A stretch of DNA of 64,000 nt from Paraburkholderia caledonica NBRC 102488 (GTDB lineage: Bacteria > Pseudomonadota > Gammaproteobacteria > Burkholderiales > Burkholderiaceae), in assembly GCF_000685095.1 (NCBI RefSeq), contig NZ_BAYE01000003.1, positions 124,001 through 188,000 on the forward strand. The letters are read 5' to 3'. Position numbers and translations under genes: made by a program. This document shows positions 56,912 through 64,000 of this stretch, one piece after another. The notes beneath the pieces were generated by a model that worked only from the letters and a program-made list of their open reading frames with translations, was not told the DNA's origin and ran no database searches. Within the stretch, counting starts at the first letter, position 1. Each line of letters begins with the position of its first letter.

Positions 56912-59398
56912 TTAGCCCTTGTGATGCTCGTCGTGGCCGCCGGCGGAGCGCTGCTCACCGTGCTGCTGCGGCTCAGGACGCGGCTGCTGCACTTGCTGCG
57001 GATGAAACTCCTGACGCGGCGCCTGCTGGGCTTGCGGTTGCGGTCGCGGCTCAGGGCGAGGGTGCTGCGCCTGCTGCGGGTGGAACTCCTGACGCGGTGC
57101 CTGCTGAGCGTGTGGTTGCGGACGTGGTTCAGGACGCGGCTGCTGTTGGACCTGCGGCCGCTCGACCGCTTCGGCGTGCTGCGCGGGCTGCCGTTGATCT
57201 TGCGCCCCATGCGGCTGTTGCCCCATCGCCGGATTTTCCACGGGGCGCGGCACCTCGCGTGACTGCATCGCTGGGTTCCGCTGACCTCCTGGCTGCTGCG
57301 ACCACTCCGGCCTTGGCGTCTGCGCCTCTTCACCGCCTCGCTGACGACCCTGCTGCGCTTGCTGGGCCATAGGCGTATGCGGCTGCGTCCAGGCCGGCTG
57401 CTGACGCCCATCCGCAGCAACTGACTGGCCTTGCTGCGGAGCCGGTTGCTGTGCCACTCCCCGCTGTTGTGCCACGCCCGGGTTGCCGCCGTTCGCCTGC
57501 GGTGGCCGCGGCACGCCGTTCGGCGGGGCACCTGCTGCGCCCACCTGCTGCCCATTCCACCGCAAGGGCATGCCGGGACGCTCCGGCTGTGCGCCCGCGC
57601 GCCCCGGCTGAACTGCGACAGGCGCGTCGCCTGGCCGGCGCCCAGCCTGCGGCCCGTTGTTCTGTGCCTGGCCCGTGGCGCTCGGCGCGGGCTGCCCGCC
57701 GGTCGCCGGCTGAAGAACCGGCGCTCCCGCCGCCGCCCCTGGCATTCGTCCCGGAAGATGCGACTGGACGACCCGCACGTTCTGCACCGGCAACGCACCG
57801 GGCCCACCCGACATGTGCGCCGGGACCGACGTCCGAACGATCGGCTGCCCGGCGCCCGGCACGCGTCCACCGCTTTGGGCGAAACGCTGCGCAAGGCCAT
57901 CGCGGTAGGCGGGCGGCATCGACGGACTACGCGTCGCGACGACTGGACGCGTCATCACCCCCGCCGGCGGCCGGTAATTGGCGTTGCGCTGACCGGACCT
58001 GTAACTCTCGCGCACCGGCGCGATGCCGGGGGCGCCCGGGTTGATCCGCGCATTGCGCCACTGCGCGGGATCCACCTTCTGCGCAAAGCGCCCCACAGGC
58101 TGTCCATGCACGAAAGCCGTCGCCGGAACCGCCGTCACAGCACGCGGCGCCCGGTAGTTGACGTACGTGTTGTGAATGTTGGTGATATTGCGGTTGTAGT
58201 TGTTGATGACTGTCGTCTGATTGACGCGTTCGTAGTAGCGCGGGCTCCAGTGATCGTGGTCGCCCCAGTGCGGATGCCACCGTTCGCCTGGCCCGAGTGG
58301 GAACCACGCGACGCCCGCGGCCACCGCACCGCCAATCGCAAGGTTCACACCCCAGTCGACGCCACCGCCTCCGCCACCGCCGCCGACGAAAGCCACCAGC
58401 GCCGGCGCATAGACCGGCGGCGCGCTGACCACGACCGGGCCCGGGACCCATGCCCAGGAGTCGTCGACGTAGGCCCAGCGCCCGTAGTGATACGGCGCGA
58501 AGCCCCACGGTGCGTCGTCGACCCAGGTCCAGCCCCAAGGCGCCTGCCATACCCAATGTCCGTCGTGGTACGGCGCCCAGCCGGCGGGGGTCGCGCGCGG
58601 CACCCAGACCTCGCCGTACTGCGGGCTGCTGCGCCACGTACCGTTGGCATCCAGATCCTGATAACCGGGGATTTCGCGCGACACATAGCGCGCCGATACC
58701 GAGCGGTTTTCGGCAGCGTCGCGGCTCGCGGCCCATTGGTCGAAGCCGTCGAGGCTGGGTGCGCCATTGTCGGCAAGCGTTTGCAAAGAAGTGCTGGCAA
58801 AGCGGATCTGCTGGCCGGCCGTGATCGGCACCTGTGCGCCGTCGCCATAAGCCGTCGCACTGCCGTTGCGAACGGTGACGGTGGTGCTGCTGCCGTCCGG
58901 CGCGACGTCGACGCGGTAGTCGCCCGGGCCGTTCAAGCCGAGCGCGAGATTCGGCGTGTCGATTTCATACGACGACCCCGCCGGCAGTTCCCGCACATGC
59001 GCCGACAACGTCCCTTGCGCAACCTTCAACTGCGCGCTGTTGTCGTCGAGACCGAGGATATCGAGGCTCGTCGACTGGCCGAGACGCACCGCGGTCGAGC
59101 CGATATGCAGCTCGGAACGCGCGTTCTGATCGTTCCACAACTGGTCGCGGGTGGTGAGCGGCCGGTTGATCTGCGCGTACGACCAGTCGGTGGCGCCGGC
59201 GGGTTCGGTGGTCACGGTTCCGGCCGTGTAGTTCAGCCGCGCGACGCGTCCGGGCGGATCGCTCTCCGTAGCGACGCCCTGCAGCGGCGCGGCTTGCTGC
59301 GCGAGCGCGGCCTGCGCGGCGAACAGGAAGGCGGCTGCGGCGATCAGCGAGTAGCCGATGGTGCGACGGGTTGACGATGGTGACGTCGTGGTTCTCAT
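56912..59398 (-). CDS. Large exported DUF6600 protein with FecR-like part and Q/P-rich tail
   Basis: An 828-residue exported protein. A signal peptide (residues about 14-34, cleavage after ALAQ) is followed by a FecR-like beta-rich region (SELHIGSTAVRLGQ, DYRVDVAPDGSST). Next is a Trp/Tyr-rich DUF6600 segment (about 250-330) with repeated PYHDGHWVW, WGWTWVDDAPWGFAPYHYGRW and DSWAWVPGP motifs. After a glycine stretch, about the last 450 residues are low-complexity Gln/Pro/Ala/Gly/Arg with a 26-residue tandem repeat near the end. No catalytic site is seen. Start 59398 follows GGAGA. It probably acts in or across the envelope; function unknown. Confidence 0.85.
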   Translation of the reverse strand: MRTTTSPSSTRRTIGYSLIAAAAFLFAAQAALAQQAAPLQGVATESDPPGRVARLNYTAGTVTTEPAGATDWSYAQINRPLTTRDQLWNDQNARSELHIGSTAVRLGQSTSLDILGLDDNSAQLKVAQGTLSAHVRELPAGSSYEIDTPNLALGLNGPGDYRVDVAPDGSSTTVTVRNGSATAYGDGAQVPITAGQQIRFASTSLQTLADNGAPSLDGFDQWAASRDAAENRSVSARYVSREIPGYQDLDANGTWRSSPQYGEVWVPRATPAGWAPYHDGHWVWQAPWGWTWVDDAPWGFAPYHYGRWAYVDDSWAWVPGPVVVSAPPVYAPALVAFVGGGGGGGGVDWGVNLAIGGAVAAGVAWFPLGPGERWHPHWGDHDHWSPRYYERVNQTTVINNYNRNITNIHNTYVNYRAPRAVTAVPATAFVHGQPVGRFAQKVDPAQWRNARINPGAPGIAPVRESYRSGQRNANYRPPAGVMTRPVVATRSPSMPPAYRDGLAQRFAQSGGRVPGAGQPIVRTSVPAHMSGGPGALPVQNVRVVQSHLPGRMPGAAAGAPVLQPATGGQPAPSATGQAQNNGPQAGRRPGDAPVAVQPGRAGAQPERPGMPLRWNGQQVGAAGAPPNGVPRPPQANGGNPGVAQQRGVAQQPAPQQGQSVAADGRQQPAWTQPHTPMAQQAQQGRQRGGEEAQTPRPEWSQQPGGQRNPAMQSREVPRPVENPAMGQQPHGAQDQRQPAQHAEAVERPQVQQQPRPEPRPQPHAQQAPRQEFHPQQAQHPRPEPRPQPQAQQAPRQEFHPQQVQQPRPEPQQHGEQRSAGGHDEHHKG
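56984..57139 (-). repeat. Tandem 78-nt (26-residue) repeat in the DUF6600 gene tail
   Basis: Two consecutive copies (56984-57061 and 57062-57139) encode APRQEFHPQQ-containing units of 26 residues, and a partial third copy follows at 57140. The copies differ at several bases, with an intact reading frame. Confidence 0.7.
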
Positions 59399-59549
59399 GA
59401 TTGTTCTCCGACGGACGATGCACGTGCAGCATCCGTGAACCACTGTACCCGCGCCGTTTGTTTCAAGACGCCCACTTTTGTAAAGCCTCGTGGCGACTGG
59501 TAACAAAAGGTCTCTAACAGATCGCATCGGCTTTGAGCCCGCTCATTAC

Positions 59550-60263
59550 TCACTCGGCCAGGAAGGCATCGAAATGCCGATGTCCGGCCGGCGTGACGCG
59601 CAAGATCCGCGGCCGTTCCGTCCGTTCGACCCAGCCGTGCGCGGCCCACGAGTCGAGCAGCGCCGCCCCGAGCGCGCCGCCGAGGTGCGGTCGCCGTTCG
59701 CTCCAGTCCGGGCAGGTGCACGCAAAGCGGCGCCGGCGGCTGCGCTGCGCCGACAGGTCGATGCCCCAGTCGGAGAAGCGGGCGGCGCCCTCCGGTGTGG
59801 CTTCGAGCGACGCGCCGTTCGAAGCGAGCAGTCCGCGTCCGATGAGCCGCTCGAACACGCGTACGGACAACTCGCCGGCCATATGGTCGTAGCAGGTGCG
59901 TGCGTAGCGCATGTCGGTCGGCACGGTGCGCACGGGGCGCGGCACCGGACGCTGCGGCGCGCTGACTTGCGCGACGTTGGCGAGCGCTTCGATGGACGCC
60001 GCGATGTCGGCCGACGCAATGCGGAAATAACGATGCCGGCCGCGCACCTCGAGTGCGAGCAGGCCCCCCTCGGTCAGGCGCGCGAGATGAGCGCTGGCCG
60101 CCGACGGCGACAGTCCCGCGATCATCGTCAGTTCGCCGGCGGGGCGGGCGCTGCCGTCCATCAACGCCCACAACATGGCTGCGCGGCCGGGATCGGCGAG
60201 CAGCGCGCCAATGCGGCTCAGGCCCGGAAAATGATTGTGTTCGTCTGCGAGGCTGGCGGGCAT
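59550..60263 (-). CDS. ArsR-type winged-helix regulator with extended C-terminal region
   Basis: A 237-residue regulator. Residues about 15-85 are a winged-helix of the ArsR type (IGALLADPGRAAMLWALMDG, GELTMIAGLSPSAASAHLARLTEGG). The remaining ~140 residues add a second domain that includes RRRRFACTCPDWSERRPH, with two close cysteines. No CXC metal site of classical ArsR (ELCVCDL) is present, so the inducer may not be arsenic. Start 60263 (MPASLADEHNHF) is preferred; the frame is open 26 codons upstream. It is divergent from the tiny lipoprotein gene by 177 nt and transcribed toward the DUF6600 gene. Confidence 0.85.
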   Translation of the reverse strand: MPASLADEHNHFPGLSRIGALLADPGRAAMLWALMDGSARPAGELTMIAGLSPSAASAHLARLTEGGLLALEVRGRHRYFRIASADIAASIEALANVAQVSAPQRPVPRPVRTVPTDMRYARTCYDHMAGELSVRVFERLIGRGLLASNGASLEATPEGAARFSDWGIDLSAQRSRRRRFACTCPDWSERRPHLGGALGAALLDSWAAHGWVERTERPRILRVTPAGHRHFDAFLAE

Positions 60264-60440
60264 AAGGCGTCTCCGTGTTCTGTCGGTCTTCGATGCGCGG
60301 GGCGCAACGTACGATGCAGCCACTTTACCTGGCAAATGCATTCGATGTTTCAGCCTGGCGTGAACCGTCGATTGCAGCCTGGCGCATGCGCCCGAAGCGC
60401 CAGGCTAGAATCGACACCTGTCTTTGCAGGAAACGCAGTC

Positions 60441-60584
60441 ATGAAAACAGTTCTGGCCGTTGTCGTTTGCATTGTCTCGCTGGGCGCTTGTGCTCAAGGC
60501 GGCTCCGGCTCGGCATCGGGCGCGGGTAGCGGCAGCGTCACCATGTACGGCACGATCGACGAAGGCATCACCTTCCACAAATAA
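60441..60584 (+). CDS. Tiny putative lipoprotein with a porin-like strand
   Basis: A 47-residue open frame with a lipoprotein signal (MKTVLAVVVCIVSLGAC, lipobox LGAC, lipid on Cys17). This is followed by a Gly/Ser linker and GSVTMYGTIDEGITFHK. The last part resembles the first beta-strand of Gram-negative porins (SVTLYGxIDxGI). AGGAAA precedes the start. It is too short to form a barrel alone. Coding is supported by the clear lipobox and codon usage, but the function is unknown; it could be a remnant or a decoy of a porin. Confidence 0.65.
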   Translation: MKTVLAVVVCIVSLGACAQGGSGSASGAGSGSVTMYGTIDEGITFHK

Positions 60585-60795
60585 AGGCGTCGTCCGCTCG
60601 CAGCCCCTTTCGGCGAGCAGCGAATTGGCAGAAACTGATGCATCGTTGTCATTGCTGCCACGCGCAGTCATGTGACGATGTGGTTTTCGCCAAGTGAGCA
60701 CTCGGCGGCTTAGCTCAGTCAGGCGACTTAAGGCCATGGCGACGAGTGAGGGCCGCTCGGGCCACATCGACCACCTTCGCCGCCGGGACCGATCC

Positions 60796-62103
60796 ATGCC
60801 GCCTGCCGCACCAGCTTCGTCTTCACGATCCGCCGCCGCTTCAGTTGCCGGTTCCGCCGCCGTTTCCGCTTCCCCCGACGATTCCGCGGACCTGCGCGGC
60901 TCCGGCCCGCATGGACGTCGCGACGCGCGTGTGCTGGCCGTCTGCCAGGCGTTGTACACCTCGTCGGTGTCGATCGATCTCACGCTGACCGGCCTCGTCG
61001 GCTACACGCTCGCCGACGACAAGGCGCTAGCCACGCTGCCTTTCTCGCTGATCACGGTGACTGCGGCGCTCACGACGATCTTCGCGTCGTTTTTGATGGC
61101 TCGCATCGGCCGTCGCGCGGGTTTCGTGCTGGGCGCGAGCGTCGGCGCGCTGGGCGGCGCTGTGTCCGTGTGGGCGATCTTTCATCACGACTTCTGGGCG
61201 TTTTGCGCGGGGACCGCGACGGTCGGCGTATTCCAGGCGTTTGCGCAGTACTACCGGCTCGCCGCCGCCGACGCCGTCGGCCTCGAAGCCAAGAGTCGCG
61301 CAATTTCGACGGTTCTCACGGGCGGCGTGGTCGCGGCCGTCTGCGGCCCGCTTCTCGCCGCGTGGAGCAAAGACTGGCTCGCGCCGGTGGCGTTCGCGGG
61401 CTCTTACGCGCTCGTCACCGGACTTGGACTCGCGTCGATTGTTCTGTTGATGCTGCTTTATCGCGACATGGCGCCTGCGCCGGCCGTGGCCGGTACCCAC
61501 GACGCCGCACGGCCGCTCGCGGAGATCGTGCGGCAGCCGATCTTCGCTGCGGCGCTCGCGAACAACGCGCTCGGCTATGCCGTGATGATGTTCGTCATGA
61601 CCGCCACGCCGATCGCGGCGGTCGCGTGCGGGCACAGCATCGGCGACGGCGCGTCGATCATCCAGTGGCATCTGGTCGGCATGTTTGCACCGTCTCTGTT
61701 TTCGGCGCGGCTCATCAAGCGTTTCGGCGTGCTGCCGGTGATCGGCGCGGGCATTGCGCTCTCGGCACTATGCGGTGTCTTCGCATTGCGTTCGACCGAT
61801 CTGCCGCACTTTTACGCCGCGCTCGCGTGTCTCGGCGTGGGCTGGAATTTCATGTTCGTGGGCGGCTCCACGCTGCTCGCGCAGTCGTACCGGCCGTCGG
61901 AACGGGCGAAGACGCAGGCCACCAGCGAATTCACGACGTTCGCGTTCTCCGCGCTCGGTTCGCTATTCGCGGGGCAACTACTGGCGCGCTTCGGCTGGGC
62001 GACGATCAACGCAGCGATCTTTCCGCTGCTTGCCGCAGCGGCGCTCGCCACGCTCGCCTATGCGCGGTCGTCCAGATGGCGCGCGATGGGAGGGGGCGCG
62101 TGA
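60796..62103 (+). CDS. MFS transporter
   Basis: A 12-helix-type Major Facilitator Superfamily transporter of about 435 residues, most hydrophobic from the VCQALYTSSVSIDLTLTGLV segment onward. The loop MARIGRRAGFVLG between helices 2 and 3 is the MFS motif A region. The start is uncertain. ATG 60796 is preceded by GGGA; ATG 60736 and GTG 60694 are in frame and would add hydrophilic residues. Its stop overlaps the regulator's ATG by one base, so the pair is probably coupled. The substrate is unknown. Confidence 0.82.
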   Translation: MPPAAPASSSRSAAASVAGSAAVSASPDDSADLRGSGPHGRRDARVLAVCQALYTSSVSIDLTLTGLVGYTLADDKALATLPFSLITVTAALTTIFASFLMARIGRRAGFVLGASVGALGGAVSVWAIFHHDFWAFCAGTATVGVFQAFAQYYRLAAADAVGLEAKSRAISTVLTGGVVAAVCGPLLAAWSKDWLAPVAFAGSYALVTGLGLASIVLLMLLYRDMAPAPAVAGTHDAARPLAEIVRQPIFAAALANNALGYAVMMFVMTATPIAAVACGHSIGDGASIIQWHLVGMFAPSLFSARLIKRFGVLPVIGAGIALSALCGVFALRSTDLPHFYAALACLGVGWNFMFVGGSTLLAQSYRPSERAKTQATSEFTTFAFSALGSLFAGQLLARFGWATINAAIFPLLAAAALATLAYARSSRWRAMGGGA

Positions 62104-63290
62104 TGAGCGTGCGTCATATCGTATTTGCCGTCGCACCCGATCTGGTCTTGCTCGACGCGTGCGGCCCGCTGGAAGCATTCTGGCGCGCCGAACTGACAAT
62201 GGCCGCTGCGCAGGGTGCGAGCGATGGCGGTGGGCGGGCGCAGATGCCGGCGAACCCGTCCACGCATGCGCATCAGGGCGCACGTCCGCTCACGCCTGCG
62301 GATGCGTCCGTGCCCGCATCGACGCACCCGCCCGCCCGCCCGGTCGCCTATCGCACGACGGTCGCTTCAATCGACGGCGGCGTCTTGCAGACTTTTCCGG
62401 GCCTGCCGGTCGTGACCGAACGACTCGATTCACTCGACGCCGAGCCGATCGACACGCTGATCGTCCCCGGCGTTCCGGTCGATCAGCATTGCACGCTGCA
62501 GCCGGAACTCGTCGCGTGGATCAGGCGCAATGCGCCGCGCGCACGGCGCGTGTGCTCGGTATGCACGGGCGCGTTCTATCTGGCGGCGGCCGGTCTGCTG
62601 GACGGCCGCCGCGCGACCACACACTGGCGCGATGCGCCGCATCTCGCGCGCCGCTTTCCCAATGTTCATGTCGATGCCGATCCGATCTTTATCCGCGACG
62701 CAGGCCCGCACGGCCGAGGTGACGGCGAACGCGTGGTCTGGACGTCGGCGGGCGTGACGGCTGGCATCGATCTCGCGCTTGCGCTGATCGAAGAAGACCT
62801 CGGCCACGCCGTCGCGATGCAAGCCGCGCGGCGCCTCGTCGTCTTCATGAAGCGGCCCGGCGGGCAGTCACAATTCAGCGCGGCGCTCGCGGCACAGGCG
62901 TCGGCGGGAGGGCCGTTCGAGGCCTTGCATAGCTGGATGGTCGCCCATTTGCGCGAGGACCTCACGGTCGAGCGACTCGCCGAGCACGCGCGTATGACGC
63001 CGCGGACCTTCGCGCGCCGCTACGTCGACGAGGTCGGGCGCACGCCGGCGAAAACCGTCTCCGCATTGCGTCTCGAAGCGGCTTCGCGGGCACTGGCCGA
63101 ATCGCGCCGGCCGCTGAAGCGCATTGCGCTCGACTGCGGGTTCGGCAGCGAGCAGAATCTGCGGCGCGCGTTCGTGCGGCGCTTCGGCGTGCTCCCGCTC
63201 GAGTATCGTGAACGGTTCATGTCCGCGACCGCACCTGCGTCGGTGAACCATCGCGAGGCGCCCGTCCGCGCAGGCGACGACGTGCGCTGA
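62103..63290 (+). CDS. GlxA-family AraC-type regulator with N-terminal DJ-1/PfpI domain
   Basis: A 395-residue regulator. Residues about 1-250 are a class I glutamine-amidotransferase-like (DJ-1/PfpI) domain with the nucleophile elbow VCSVCTGAFYL and the THWRDAPHL segment. It is interrupted at residues about 35-80 by an Ala/Pro/His-rich insertion. Residues about 280-380 are AraC HTH helices with ARMTPRTFARRYVDEVGRTPA and IALDCGFGSEQNLRRAFVRRFG. It is encoded immediately after the MFS transporter, suggesting control of that pair, but the ligand is unknown. Confidence 0.88.
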   Translation: MSVRHIVFAVAPDLVLLDACGPLEAFWRAELTMAAAQGASDGGGRAQMPANPSTHAHQGARPLTPADASVPASTHPPARPVAYRTTVASIDGGVLQTFPGLPVVTERLDSLDAEPIDTLIVPGVPVDQHCTLQPELVAWIRRNAPRARRVCSVCTGAFYLAAAGLLDGRRATTHWRDAPHLARRFPNVHVDADPIFIRDAGPHGRGDGERVVWTSAGVTAGIDLALALIEEDLGHAVAMQAARRLVVFMKRPGGQSQFSAALAAQASAGGPFEALHSWMVAHLREDLTVERLAEHARMTPRTFARRYVDEVGRTPAKTVSALRLEAASRALAESRRPLKRIALDCGFGSEQNLRRAFVRRFGVLPLEYRERFMSATAPASVNHREAPVRAGDDVR

Positions 63291-63512
63291 ACGACTGCGC
63301 GCCAAGCGACGTTCGAGCCGGAGGACAGGCCAGCGCCGCGGCACTTTACGAGCTTGCAGCGGCTACAGCGATGAACCGGCTGATCGGATTGCGCGCCGAA
63401 ACCGGCTGCGCGCAAGGACGTTGCACGCATTTCCGCTCGATAGTGGCCACGCCGCCAATATTGCGCTCGTATAATCGCCTCCTTTCAATGCATCCGATTG
63501 ACCGGAGTCAAG
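63291..63512. other. Intergenic region upstream of the thioesterase gene
   Basis: The 222-nt gap holds no gene. A TATAAT at 63470-63475 lies 37 nt before the thioesterase ATG, without a convincing -35 at the usual distance; it may be the -10 of that gene. Confidence 0.4.
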
Positions 63513-64000
63513 ATGAGTAGCCATCTCTCAGCGCCGCTGGAACGTTCCGAAACCACGTTCCGCTTTCTCGCCGAACCCAGCTCGGTCAACTTCGGCGGCA
63601 AGGTGCACGGCGGCGCGCTGATGAAGTGGATCGACGAAACCGCATATGCGTGCGCGGCGGTGTGGTCGGGGCGTTATTGCGTGACGGTCAGCGTCGGCAA
63701 TATCCGTTTCCGTCGACCGATTCTGGTAGGCAACCTCGTCGAATTGCGCGCGCGCGTGGTGGCGACAGGGCGCACCAGCATGCACATTCATGTGTCGGTG
63801 CAGGCCGGCGACCCGAAGGGCGGCGAGTTGCTGCAAACCACGGATTGTCTCGTCGTGATGGTCGCGGTCAATGAGAACGGGCACCCGGTGCAGGTGCCGT
63901 CGTTCGTGCCGGAAACCGACGAGCAGAAGCGCCTCGCGAAGTACGCGATGGACGTGAAGGAAGCGCTCGACGCGATCGTCGAACTGAAGCCGGAAGAAGT
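63513..64000 (+). CDS. Acyl-CoA thioesterase, YciA/hotdog family (3' end outside window)
   Basis: The start at ATG 63513 is preceded by ACCGGAG. The visible 162 codons include a hotdog-fold segment with the YciA-type motif FGGKVHGGALMKWIDETAYACA. This includes the catalytic Asp and helix. VGNIRFRRPILVGNLVEL follows, with the second part of the fold (TGRTSMHIHVSVQ). Codons run off the window, so the C-terminus is not seen. YciA hydrolyses short to medium acyl-CoAs. A single copy of the domain is visible. Confidence 0.9.
   Translation, partial: MSSHLSAPLERSETTFRFLAEPSSVNFGGKVHGGALMKWIDETAYACAAVWSGRYCVTVSVGNIRFRRPILVGNLVELRARVVATGRTSMHIHVSVQAGDPKGGELLQTTDCLVVMVAVNENGHPVQVPSFVPETDEQKRLAKYAMDVKEALDAIVELKPEE

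Noticed and set aside
55516-57900. 794-codon minus-strand frame overlapping thyA
   Set aside because: It crosses the thyA terminator and thyA itself, and is low-complexity and Arg/Ser-rich; no domain is visible.
56912-59374. Long open frame on the opposite strand of the DUF6600 gene (57431-59374)
   Set aside because: It is Arg/Ala/Pro-rich shadow sequence; the minus-strand frame has a signal peptide, Shine-Dalgarno and family motifs.
1-64000. tRNA, rRNA, CRISPR array, insertion sequence or prophage
   Set aside because: No tRNA-like arms apart from tmRNA, no direct-repeat/spacer arrays, no transposase or integrase was recognised in any frame.

Overview
The window is a GC-rich (about 60-65% by eye), densely coded bacterial chromosome segment. 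It looks like a core chromosome region of a betaproteobacterium of the Burkholderia/Paraburkholderia group. The support is a one-piece tmRNA with tag ANDDTFALAA, the serC-pheA-hisC-tyrA-aroA-cmk-rpsA-ihfB-lapAB order, Burkholderia-type GyrA with Thr83, and a VpsR-type enhancer-binding protein beside thyA. I saw no insertion sequence, prophage, CRISPR array, tRNA or rRNA. The assignment rests on recognised proteins and gene order, not on a database search.

Layout. 1-2.8 kb: the 3' end of a peptidase-type ABC exporter coupled to a TolC-like outer-membrane factor (type I secretion). 2.9-5.8 kb (minus strand): ssrA, gph, ubiG, ompA-like. 6.2-9.6 kb: gyrA and a DUF2059 protein. 9.9-20.7 kb: the serine/aromatic/translation supercluster serC, pheA, hisC, tyrA, aroA, cmk, rpsA, ihfB, lapA, lapB. 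20.8-24.8 kb: ugd, hldA, hldD (UDP-glucuronate and LPS heptose precursors) and a ComEA-like protein. 25-30 kb: cysM, mltB, an HDAC-fold deacetylase, a crotonase lacking both usual glutamates, and a lysophospholipase-like hydrolase. 30.4-36.8 kb: metNIQ, etfBA and a long acyl-CoA dehydrogenase. 36.9-42 kb: dadA with a divergent Lrp regulator, a PA0069-type radical SAM protein, a TM2 protein and a sorbosone-dehydrogenase-like protein. 42.1-45.5 kb: rpsP-rimM-trmD-rplS and a Nudix CoA pyrophosphatase. 45.6-53.5 kb: cobD/cbiB-like, DUF2007, rsgA, an M48 protease, orn, mog, darP, pmbA, folA. 53.5-64 kb: a 694-nt regulatory gap, the VpsR-type regulator, thyA, a large DUF6600 protein, an ArsR-type regulator, a tiny lipoprotein, an MFS/GlxA-type regulator pair and a truncated thioesterase.

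Functionally, most genes are housekeeping: translation and ribosome maturation, aromatic amino acids, nucleotide precursors (folA/thyA are a metabolic pair), the cell envelope (OmpA, LapAB, Ugd, HldAD, MltB) and fatty-acid electron flow (EtfBA plus acyl-CoA dehydrogenase). Convergent neighbours are repeatedly separated by shared bidirectional intrinsic terminators.

No wholly new multi-gene system stands out. The best leads are small: a terminator-like hairpin plus a seven-codon ORF whose stop overlaps the tyrA start; a long hairpin enclosing the comEA-like ribosome binding site; seven exact 27-nt units encoding a nonapeptide-repeat tail on the TolC-like protein; a 12-nt-period degenerate repeat after ihfB; a 47-residue lipoprotein carrying a porin-like strand; and the dyad-rich gap upstream of the VpsR-type regulator.
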